From Unio delphinus (lineage: Eukaryota > Mollusca > Bivalvia > Unionida > Unionidae), in assembly GCA_029339505.1 (NCBI GenBank), contig JAQISU010000108.1, positions 20,655,501 to 20,719,500 on the forward strand: DNA of 64,000 bases, read 5' to 3'. Shown here piece after piece: positions 1 through 11,600 of this stretch. The translations under genes and the position numbers were made by a program. Numbering within the stretch: position 1 is the first letter of the stretch; every line of letters starts with the position of its first letter. The notes beneath the pieces were generated by a model. That model made no database searches. It worked only from the letters and a program-made list of their open reading frames with translations, and was not told where the DNA came from.

Positions 1-155
1 GATCATGACATATAACTGACATGTTTTGCAACCTTTAACAGATTTCATGAATTGTGATCAAAGCTCAAGCTTAATCTCTAATAAGAATCCACACATGACT
101 GAGGCGAAGGAAAGGGAGATGATATTTATGATAACTAGACCATGATGATTTAGTG

Positions 156-399
156 TTTTTGTTTTGTTTTTTATGGTTTAACGCCATTTTTAAGCACATT
201 ATAGGCTATACATGGTGGCCTGTAATAATGGTGGAGGAAGAACCCGGAACACCCCCGGAAAGAACCACTGACCCACGAGAAGCTACTGGCAAGCTTTCTC
301 ACATAATTGCATTAGTTGAATCTTAGACTCGAACCCACGCAGACAGAGGTGAGATGGCAGTGACCCATAACAGACAGCGCTTTAGACCACTCGACCCCC
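156..399 (-). mobile_element. SINE family 1, copy A (tRNA-Leu-like head)
   Basis: A 244-base tRNA-derived SINE read on the minus strand. The head is near 399 and the A-rich tail (TTTTTGTTTTGTTTTTT on the plus strand) near 156. The insertion is flanked by the 11-base duplication ATGATTTAGTG at 145-155 and 400-410. The body has the family blocks GGTTTAACGCCATTTTT, AGGCTATACATGG and AGAAGCTACTGGCAAGCTTTC. Confidence 0.85.
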
Positions 400-499
400 A
401 TGATTTAGTGTATGATGATGGATGATTCAGAACTTTATCAGAAAATAAGGATGAATTCTTCGACTTTATAGCAGATGACATTATGTACTGATATTTATC

Positions 500-1058
500 G
501 ATTCCCCGGCTACTCAGTAACAGGCAAATCGGTTTCAGTCTTATCGGTAACAGGCAAATCGGTCCCAATCTTTTCGGTACCAGACTAATCGGTAACAGCC
601 CACACGGTAATCCGATAATTATAGTTAAAGTAAAGAAGAAAGCGATTCCTTTGACTGCTATATATACAAAGCAATTCCAAAATAGTAAATGTGACTTTAT
701 CGTTTTTATTGTGACTGAGTTGCCTGTTTGTTACCGTTAGAATAGATTTCCTGCGTGGAATTTATCATATCATTTCTTATTAAATGAGATGCGACTTCAC
801 TGCACTGATGGAATTCCGTATCAAATGACATTTCTTATTCAATGACAATATAAATTGTGCGACTTCACTGCACTGATGAATTCCTTATTAAATGTCTTAT
901 AAACTGTGTGACTTTATTGTTTTGTTGTGTACGAGTTGCCTGTTTGTTACTAATTAGTTCGGTTACCGTAAAGACTGGGACCAAAATGCATGTCACCGAA
1001 TAGGCGGTGGCCGAATTGCCAGTTACCGATTTGCAAGTTACCAAGCAGGCCGGACACC
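500..1058. mobile_element. foldback element, possibly Mutator-like MITE
   Basis: Long imperfect inverted ends. The left has CCGGCTACTCAGTAACAGGCAAATCGGT and GGTCCCAATCTTTTCGGTACC; the reverse complement of the right has CCGGCCTGCTTGGTAACTTGCAAATCGGT and GGTCCCAGTCTTTACGGTAACC, so about 100 bases pair with gaps. ATATTTATC at 491-499 recurs at 1059-1067, a candidate 9-base target duplication of the kind Mutator-like elements make. The middle has two or three copies of a GCGACTTCACTGCACTGATG segment. No transposase is seen. Confidence 0.6.
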
Positions 1059-1514
1059 ATATTTATCATATACTTTGAATTAAATAAAAATGCATACTTA
1101 CCTTCAGGTTTGTGCATATGTTATACAATTTCCTTTTGATTGGGTACACAATCAACAGAATCAACAAGTACACGGTCAAAGTTTTCCCAAAATTTGATTG
1201 TTTTAGTCATAATTTTAACTGAATAAAGTAACAACTGGATATAACAAGAAGAAAGTCAAGCCCTGCCCACCCCTAAGCTTTCACGTGTATCCAAAATACC
1301 AAGTAATATGACTATAACTAAATGTACTTGGAAAATTGGCCATAGAAAAAGTTGAACACCAAGATAAATTAAGCATGTAGATGGATCGACATATAGACAG
1401 GTGCATAAACAGACAAACATGTATATGGATGCCAAAGTGATCACAGTTTTGTGCTTCTGCCAAGCCAGGTGCAAAACCAATGCATCATCATTATCATTAC
1501 TGCTGTCATCTCAC

Positions 1515-1608
1515 CTGAATCTGGCGGAGTGCATTCTCACATTCCTTCTGGCCAGGTGCAGATACTGTACAAATGTCAATCAGCTGATTGATGCTTTCTG
1601 TGACAGCC
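1515..1608 (-). CDS. TLN: talin exon w29: rod bundle R7, first helix
   Basis: The exon reads AVTESINQLIDICTVSAPGQ then KECENALRQIQ after completing a split arginine codon. It matches human AVTDSINQLITMCTQQAPGQKECDNALRELE. R7 is the bundle that binds KANK and carries the inserted R8. This is the last exon inside the window; nothing between 1 and 1514 looks like the next one. Acceptor TTCCAG, donor GTGAGA. Confidence 0.96.
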
Positions 1609-4600
1609 CTGGAATAAGTATAAAGAGCAAGAAAATTAAACAAATGTTATTCAACATTATGACCTAATCCAGTCGTATAATTTAAAAATCAGGAATGTTT
1701 ACTATTAATATGTTACAAATTTAACAGTCGGACCAGCCTAATCTACACATACAAGCCTAATCTACAAGAGTAATTGCATATACAAGTCTTTTAGTAAAGC
1801 TTCTGTCCACACAGGACCAAAAATTACCCTCCAAAATTGGCAAGTTACTAACGACACCTAAGAAAATTAACTAGTCAGGTTATTTCAGTCCTTTTATCTG
1901 TTGGGTTATTATAAATTAGGTGATTTTTGTTCTTTCATCTGCACAGCTGTTAAGACTTATTTTGTCCTTTCATCTCTGTAACAAAATGTAATCTGGTACA
2001 CTAACCCTAAATTTATTTTAATACACCTGATGAATTTATCAGCCAAAACAAGTGGTCCACAAATACACCAGTGAAAGGCATTTTGAAGACATTTCCTTCT
2101 GTTTAAACTGGTGCATTAGGGAAGCCTAGTGTTTCAGGGTATAAACTTTTCACAAACAATAATACCACACCAAACATTCAGTTGAATACAGCAACTGACA
2201 CAGTAAACATAAATGACTTGCAACATCAACAGTGCTGACACCACCATCAACATCACAGCCACTGTTACTGAAGAAATATCGATACTTGAGTCTCCACATT
2301 CATAGCCGAGATGATAAACATTATCCCAAAATGTGGCAAATGTTTCATAACCTGAAATTAGTTTATGTATAAAGCTGCTTGTTGTTTTAATATTTACAAT
2401 TATTCCGAGAAAAAAACTAATCTAGCTCAAATGTTTCAATAAATTATAATTATCCTTCTACAATGACTAACCAAACTCAAATGTTTCAATAAATTATAAT
2501 TATCCTTTTACAATGACTAACCAAACTCAAATGTTTCAATAAATTATAATTATCCTTTTACAACCTAACTCAATTCTTCTTTGTTAATAAATAATTATAA
2601 TTACAAATTATCACTTTATAAAGACTCACTAGATCAATTGCTTTTTTAATAATTACAATTACCATATATACGTGCTTATAAGTTGAGTCAAACTGCAAAA
2701 AAAAGATCATAATTTAATATAGGATTAAATGATCATGGTTGGGTATTTATTGATGTGTAAATTTTACCTAATCACTCACAAAGTAAATAAAGTCAGAAGG
2801 ACTTTATGTTAACTTTGTGAGTGATTAGGTAAAATTTACACATCAATAAATACCCAACCATGATCATTTAATTCTTATAATTCCAATTTCATCATTTCTA
2901 TCGTCAAATTAACTTATTCCATCAATAATGCATTCGAATTTACGTAGCACGTAGTTACCTTTCATTCGGCATTTCACACCGCCCCGTAATACATAACCTA
3001 TACAGAATCACACGAAGAAATTGACTACAGCCACAGTTACGTTTATTCATAAACTTCATCATTTACATCATAGGCAATGGTTACCGTGGTTTTTAACACA
3101 TTTTGTTTACTGACAACATTCTTGTTCAATTTTAGTCAGTCCCATCTGTTACGTCACAATAACGTGTCTGCAATGTTTATTTATATTTCAAAAACCGAAA
3201 GTAGTCCCAGAATTTATCGAAGTGTAAACAATTCCTGATCAACATCACGTGACCGTTTACATCCAATCATATTACAGGAAATTCGTTTAATTCATAAAAA
3301 TTGGAATTATTGTAGCATAATGTACCTGCCAAGCTGGGTCTATGCTGTTTATTCTACTGACTACTCCAAACAAACTACACAGAACCAGATCTGCTGGTGC
3401 ATTATTCAATGGCAGTTCTTCATCTAACAATTTGTAGTTAGATTTATATCATAAATGAATATATATGGTACCCCTTAAAAAAAAAAAAAAAAACTAACCT
3501 AGCAGCTTGAGCAAGTAAGTTTTTGGCATTTGGAGCATTTGGATCAGCAGATACGGACTTGGCAGCCAGCAGCAATTTGCTAGAGACCATCGACACGCTC
3601 TTAAGTCCACCAACTATCTGAGTCTGGGTATCACGATCCTTTGAGATGCCAGCAAGGGTCAGACCTGTATCTACAAACTCCTGGTAAGCCTCACTGTACC
3701 GAGTGGATGAGGCAGAAAGCTGTATTGCTGTGCCACGGGATGAGGTGATGATGTCACTGGCAGCAGAGTTTAATTTGACAGCTGTAGTGTTCATCTCCGT
3801 CTGAACTTCTTGGTAGGACTTGTTTGTGCTTGGGAACTAAAGCAATCAAGGAAGGTACATGTATTTAGTATTGAATATGAATGTACAAGTATAAGAAAAG
3901 AAAAACTGACTGACCAAGAAAAACACAGCAGAAACAAGATCAAAAAATGCAGATGACAGAACAGAGAAAATCAGAAAGGAGAGACTGGGAGGCTGATGTT
4001 GGGGCTATTTCTTAAGTGGGTGGGTATGAGAGAGAAAGAGAGTGAGAGTGTGCGCATTGTGCTAAGATGCTAGATAAGAGAGATGCCAGGAAGTAAGAGA
4101 TTTTTAATTTGTCAGTGTCACCTCATAATCAGATCAAAATAATTACTATAAAAAATACCAAAAATAGGTAAACTTACAACTCTCCCCCACTGTAACATCA
4201 CCTCATTATAACATGATACCAGATATAACACTGAGGACCTTACGACTAAAATCATACCAATGTATAACAATATAGTTTTAAAGATAACAAGGAGAAACTT
4301 AGTCTTTTATCTTCATTTCCTTTTCAACAAAATATTATTTTTTAAAAATTTAATAGTATTCACTCCAACACGGTTTGGTATATTACACTATTCTCAATAT
4401 ATCTTGATTCCATAAAATAGTGTTGTACTCACTATAACGCAGTTCAGTACAGAACATTTCATGTGATTATGGACCCTGACTACTGTGTTATAATGAACAG
4501 GAGCTATAATGGATAGAACCAGAAATAGATGGAAAAAATAGCTCCCACCCACCCCCCCAAAAAAGAAAAGAATGTGAGAATATACAATGCAAGATCATCT

Positions 4601-5546
4601 TTTGATTAGATGGCAGGAAATAACAGATGGCCTGGTAAACACCTGTATTGTGCTGAGAGTCTGACTGAACTCGGTGATACGTTTGATAGCGTTGTCCACA
4701 TCTCTCTGTCCAGGTAAGCAGTTGACACAGTTGTCTAGTGCATTAATCACAGCTTTTGCAACCTGCAGATGGGAAAAGAATACATGTATCTGATAAAATT
4801 TGCAATATTAAATAACTACTATCTATTTCCTTCACCACAGTTACTGTTCTGAGATGTATATTTGAGTCTAATTTACTCTGAAAGCTAATTTGTTTCTGAC
4901 ATTGTGATATTTTAAAAACCTAATTCCTGTGTTAAGTAATTTTAGCCTATTTGTGTCATAAATTTCTCACCATTCACATGCTGGTAATAGACTTATTGTT
5001 CTTATTAGTATGAATACAATTTTCATGAATTTTGCAACATCTGTGAAAATACTTTAAAGACAGAAATGCTACGACTCATTATTTCAAACCTGGTTAAGTC
5101 TCTGCTGATTGTCAGGGTTGTCGGGATCGTTGACGGCATTCTTTGCTTCCTCCAGTAGACGTCTAGATTTATCAATAATGTCATGCGCACTATCGATAAT
5201 CAATCTGCGCACCTCCTGATCATTTGTTGTGGCAGCTACTCCTCGCACTGCTCCAACTAATACCCGTAGAGCATGGGCCGTGTCTCGGGCTGCTATGCCT
5301 ACATACTCATCATTCCCCTGAAATATTAAGTGAAAAGTGAGATAAATACTTTATATTTAACAATGTGTGAAGAAATTTAGTTAAATACTTTAATCTTCTG
5401 CCTGCAAAGTTGTAAAGCATGATAATACAATCTGGATTTTTCATCATAGCAGGAATTTAATTATGCTGTTTAATCACCTTGTCTGGTTAATCAAAGCATC
5501 GATCACAACTTCAATAGTCAAGATAACCTTAAGCATCCCTTGTACT

Positions 5547-5610
<64 letters not shown>

Positions 5611-8600
5611 TGGCATGCACATTGGATACAGCTGCATACACACAGATCTTTCACCACAAAATGTTCCAGCATCTCGGGGCCTATGAAGCTTGTTAGGAAT
5701 AATCAAAGGAACAAACACAGATCTTGTTCTGCTGGCACATTATGCAATGGCAGTTCAGGGTTTATATAGTTTGCACAATACAACTGCAAGAGATATTAAA
5801 TTTATTTTCACCTCTGCATCAATAATTTGTGCAAAACGGGATCTAAAATCACCATCTACATGATAAGTGAAGGCATGAGTTACCTAGGTACCTCTAAAAA
5901 AAATGAAAGGATAGACATCAACTGTGAAAAATTGGCAGATAAATTGTGGGGTACCCATTAGGAATAATTCTCAACAAATAGCCTTTTGAAATGATCCTGT
6001 TTGGTTTTTTTTTTGGTGCAAATTATCTTTTCTTTCAAGGTAACCAATCGTTGAAAGAATTTTTAAAAATTACCGCCAGAAGTTTCATGATGCATCACAT
6101 GTACCAGCATGTCATATCACAGCTTTATGTTAAATGTTATAGTTTATTCCTAACAAAACAATATCTTTTACATTCCTACAAAATATGAACAAGACAGTGA
6201 TTTAACTGCATGTATTTGCACAAGTTCAGCTCATTCTTGAGCAAATGACTGAGTGCTAATTGAGGAATTTTAAGCTCACTAAAAAAATTGCATCTTGCTT
6301 CTATACAATGATTCCTATCTAAAAAACTAGAGTATCATATACTTAATACGTCTTTTCAATTGTTTATCTTGCAAAACTTGATCACATATGTTAATGATAA
6401 AGACGCGCGATTCTTTAATGTTATTTACTTTAATGATTTTACTTATGTAATAATAATATTTAAAACTGTTAAATTGGTGAAGTGAAATGAGTTGATTTTA
6501 TTACATGATCATCACTGCTAGCTTTTATGCAGGTACAGTGTGTGTGATTTGGATTATTAACGTAGTTTTAACAACTTTTCAGTCATATCGCTACGATGTC
6601 TGCAGTGTGGTAGTTTACAGCGATGTCTAGCACTGGGGCATCATGCCACAGACATGTAACAGGATGTCCCACCTAGTCATATTATTCTGACACCAGGCTG
6701 ACCTGTACTAGACGCAAGTACAATTCTGGATCTTTTAACAGGTTTTTCTTCAACCACAACTTATTCTAATACTAAAAGTGTAATTAACATTATAATAGAA
6801 AGCCAATCTACTTTTAATTAGTTACAACAATGTAATGACCACTAGTCTCAGGTAATAACATATCTTTTAGAGTAATTTAACAGTTGACAACTACAGCACA
6901 TTTAGGATATTTGCAAAATAAATTGTCACATATATTTCACTTATATTCTGTGATTGACCTTTGTCCATAATTGAGGTTAGGAGTTTGGGCCTGCCTGATT
7001 CACTTTTTTGTAAACATATTATGTAGCTAATTTTTTTCTATGATTATAGATTACATTTTAATAATATTATTATTATTTGTTAGTTAACAATGTTTACTAT
7101 TTAAGTTTAAGACACTGCTTTCCCCCTTGGGAATTCTTGCTCTACCTGATGTTTGCCGTATTCTTTAATGGACCTCACCTTATTCACAACTCATAATATT
7201 CTGGAAATGAACCCTGACTGACATCCTGGTCCTCATATTGTGTCTTACATTTTAAAATAAAGGAGAATTAAACAAATCTTTTATTCCTACACAAGAAGTG
7301 GATTCAGTCTTTCAGATGTGTTTTTAATTTGTGGATTTATTTTAATTATTCATTGGAATTAAAAAAGTAATCATTAATACTTTATAACTAAATCACTATT
7401 TGGGGATTTGAAGGAGACATTTTGGATTAAATTATTGTGATAGATGAAGACTGTTAGCACCTCAGCGCTATTACAGCCTATTGGTATAGTAGCACTCTCA
7501 AAATGTAAATTCATTTAGAATACCACTGCAATTCATTTGGAATACCACTGCAATTCATTTGAAATACCACTGCAATTCATTTGGAATACCAATGCAATTC
7601 ATTTGGAATACCAATGCAATTCATTTAGAAAACTCTATACTTTTGGACAAGTCATAGAACATTTAGGACTATTTGGGATTTAATTCAGAACACTGAATAT
7701 TCATTTAAAATTCTCACTTTGTATTCTTGGGAAATTCTATATTTGTGAATTCTATAAAACTTGTTGGTTTTCAATCTTTTATTTAGTTTAAGACCAAAGA
7801 ATTGTTAAAAAAAAAATTATATCCTCATAGGCAATGCATGTTCTAAATGACTATATTTCAAACTAATGTAAATCATATTTTTTTCAGTTTGTTTTCTTGC
7901 TAAATATGCAAAAATTCTTGTAAATATTCTGATTATTTTTTCTTCTTCATTTAATGTGATTTCAATACTAAGGAACAACCTTTTTAGTCTGTGCAACAAC
8001 TTACCTGAGCTGCAGCAGTGAGTAACTGAGCCATGGCTGACCCCACAGTTTTGGATATATGACCAAGTTGGGTGGCTGAAGACTCCGCCTGGAACAAAAA
8101 TGCTAAACTGTATGCATACTTTATACTCGCATTAGATTTCGTTTATAAAAATCACACAGCATCAGCCCTCAACAGTGTTCAGGACAGGCCATGGCCCTGC
8201 CCCATTAAGGCTATTTGACTTGCAAGTACACAAGTGTTCTTGACCCCATCTTATGCTAATGATGCACAATACAATTTCATAATATGTAATATAATTTCTT
8301 TTTCTTGGTACTCTAAACCATGATGCAGCTAGGTTACTTTTAATTTTTATTTAAATGTCTTAAAGAAATACTGGTAAACGTACTAATAAAAACCAAGATT
8401 CTGGCAAGATAATTTGCTTCTGGATTATAAATATTTGGGAGGAGTTATTGCCCTTTGGTTTGTAGCTTTATTCAATGTGAAGCAGAAATAGATTTTCCAT
8501 GATTTTCATGGAACTTTGCAAATATTATGATGGTCACCTAAAAATATGCATTTGGTCAAATGACCCTGCTCTTGCAATTTATTTTAGAGATTATTGTCCT

Positions 8601-11600
8601 TCTTGTCTAGTAGCCTTTATTTTTCTTTAGCGGCTGTACATTGAGTCTAGGATATTGGCAGTAAAGCTTGAGAGCGTTCTAATTGTATGCACAGAATATA
8701 TTGACATTTGAAATAAAAACCAGGTAAATAGTAACTGGCTGATATTTAGCTGAACCAGGGATGTGTATTCATCAAATGGATTACAACTGATACTATGGGA
8801 GGAAGTTCCAAGAACAAACTGAAAATTAATGATTGTATACAATATTTATGTGATAGAGCAAAACAGGATAAAACCAATATATGCAAACAAAACGAAACCT
8901 ATCATTGCTGCAATAATGCAGAACCTTGGTCAAACCAGCTAAAGCCTGATGGTTTAGTTGTGACAATATACTGCCATAAAATCAATATTTTCACTTGAAA
9001 TAACTGTTTGACTAAATATTTCAATGGTAATAGCTGCTTATCTTGTTTTACAATGACATCACACAAAAAAATCTGGAGTTTAAGTCAAGCATATAATGCA
9101 ATCTGTAAAAAAATGTTAACAATCTAACTCTTCACCAGATTTAGAACAAAATTTCAGGGATTTGCTGGGAGTAAATTGCACCATAAAAATAATTTTTCAA
9201 AATACGCATACTGCTCTACAAAAGCAAATGAAGATTTTACCATACCTGACCTTTAGCAGTATTGAAGTGTCAGTAATATTATAACATGACTAAATCAAAG
9301 AATAACAAAATCAACTCACAGTTTCCCCAGGTAACGGAACAAGTCGACCTTCACTGGCCGCCTGACTTATTTCTTGCAGGTCCTGGTCAAGTGCATCAAC
9401 CTCATCCAGAGCATTTTCCAGCTCCAAAAAGCCCATGGCATCCTGGGCTTTGGATGTTGCAGTACGGAGCTCAGCTAAGGCTGTTGTCATGATCTTGACA
9501 CCTGAGTTGAGGTTCATAACTGATGCTTGATCCGTTACTGTTGGAGCTGCGGAGTTTGCCGAGTTAACAAGTTGACTGGCAGGCTGTAAACGAGAAGGCC
9601 AAGTTCGTATTTGTTAAAATCATTAATTGCATATGAGACACACTCATTACAGTTAAACATATATCTTGTTATGTCAGAAATTGGAATAATCTTCTGCAAG
9701 GTATGTTACTTGTACCAGATATGAACATAAATGACACTAATATCTGCAGAGTAATTAATTTAAGTGCTTCCTTACTAATTACAATTACGGATAAATGTTC
9801 GATGTCATGAGAAGAACAACTATTAACAATTTCATGGCATTATTAGAACAGAAACATGGAACACAAAAGCCATGCCATAATTACCTATATAAACAAAAAT
9901 TACAAGTGTATCTGAGAGTTCTCAACTGGCTGGCATCTACCTAAAAGCCAAATGCCATGGCAGTTGACCAGGAAATAACATGATGCCTACTGAAATCTGA
10001 AGGAGGCTTTCTATGAAGTTTGGTGAATTTCTGATGACCAGTTTCAAAGTAGTCCATTAAAAGTCTTTATATTTTTAGTAATAGTGGAAAATTTGACGGC
10101 AGATTTATACAATTTTGTATTAAAGGCCCCATGCCCAAAATTTTAAAATATATTTTAAACTTAGTTTATATCCGTTCTGAGGTTTTCAAGAATAAGCTGA
10201 TTGAAGTTTTAAAAAAAATATTTTAAGTACTGTGGCACAGTATGTATTAAATGATCTTTAAACCAGAATACATTCTTTGCAACTTTGTCAAATCTTGTTT
10301 AGCAGTTTTTGAGAAGAATTAGCTTTTTTTTAAATACATTTAATAATAGTGACAATATTCAGTAATGATCATCATTCGTAGAATAAATTGTCAAGCATTT
10401 ATGACATTAACTTTTTTTCAAATCTGGTCATCAGGCTTTGAGGAGATCATTTAAAGGTTGTTTGTTTTGTTGCGGTGGTCACTATAGCCAGTGTTCCTGC
10501 TGTCTTAACAAAAACAGTTCTATTGTTTCTCTTTTTCTGGGTCCATTTCAGAAAACTCAAGTACCATAATATCTTTCTTTATCAATCATGATCGAGTCAT
10601 GTTTGAAACAAGATTTTTTAATCACTTCTTGCCGCTTTATGAAATTAGCAGTTATGAATTTTTGAAACTCCACTGTCGGAAATTCCATAACTTTTCCAAA
10701 ACTTTGATAGGTTTTAAGAAATTACATAACTTTTCAAGGGCCCTTGAAATTTATTTTATCAACTCCAAAACTTTTCCAGGATTTCAGGGCCTGCGAGAAC
10801 CCTGTATAACTGACATGTCATCAAGCATTACAGATCAGCATTATTTGCATAAAATTAGGTCTGCAAGCCAAGGTGTTTCCTGGTCCGTAGTTTTTTTTTA
10901 TATAGATGTTTGAGGGTTTTTCTGTGTTTAACAATGGAAGTCCTATATGATGAAAACATCAGCATAATTTGTGAATATTTGACATGTTTCCAAGCAAGAT
11001 GCCATCTGCAAAGTATGGCTGAAATTTGTTCCATGGCTTTTAAGAATAAGTTGAAAACTTCAATTTTATTGACAGATGACATGTAATGTAGCGCATGCCT
11101 TATGCAACACAACAACACAATACCATAAGTTCACTTTTGACTTAAGCTAAATGCTTAACTGGTTGGACACATCAACTTTGACAACAATACATGTTCTAAT
11201 CTACATTAAAGACATTGCATACATGTAATTAATAATATTTATATCAGCATGACTTAAAATAATTGTTTGTGCTAATCAAGCCATACATCGATTCGTGAAT
11301 TAAGTTTTAAAAGCATATATCATCTGAAACAATGACTATAATTACAGCATACCACAATGAACTCCTGGCAGGCCTTGATCAGTTTCAGTTGAGCGGTTGC
11401 ACTATCAGAATTATTCATCGTTCCTCTGAATCCCTGGACAAGGTATGGCAACTGCTCGTTCACAGCCTGAGATCAACAGAAACCAAAATGTCATTCTCTT
11501 GAAAAAAAAACAAGATGGAGCCACAAAAATAGAGAAAATCTTTCTTGCATTGTTCAACATTTTCACTTCTATAAGATAAAATTAGCCTAATCTTAAGTGA

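Larger units (their letters stand above)
1609..3498. other. talin intron between w29 and w28
   Basis: AT-rich intron of 1.9 kb. It holds a three-copy 50-base tandem repeat (2424-2562), a long palindrome (2724-2871), and two fragments of a dispersed MITE (about 2661-2698 and 3325-3425). AATTCCAATTT at about 2878-2890 pairs with AAATTGGAATT near 3300-3310, a hint of another inverted-end element around the 2.9-3.3 kb stretch. From 1680 to 2400 nothing is recognised. Confidence 0.6.
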
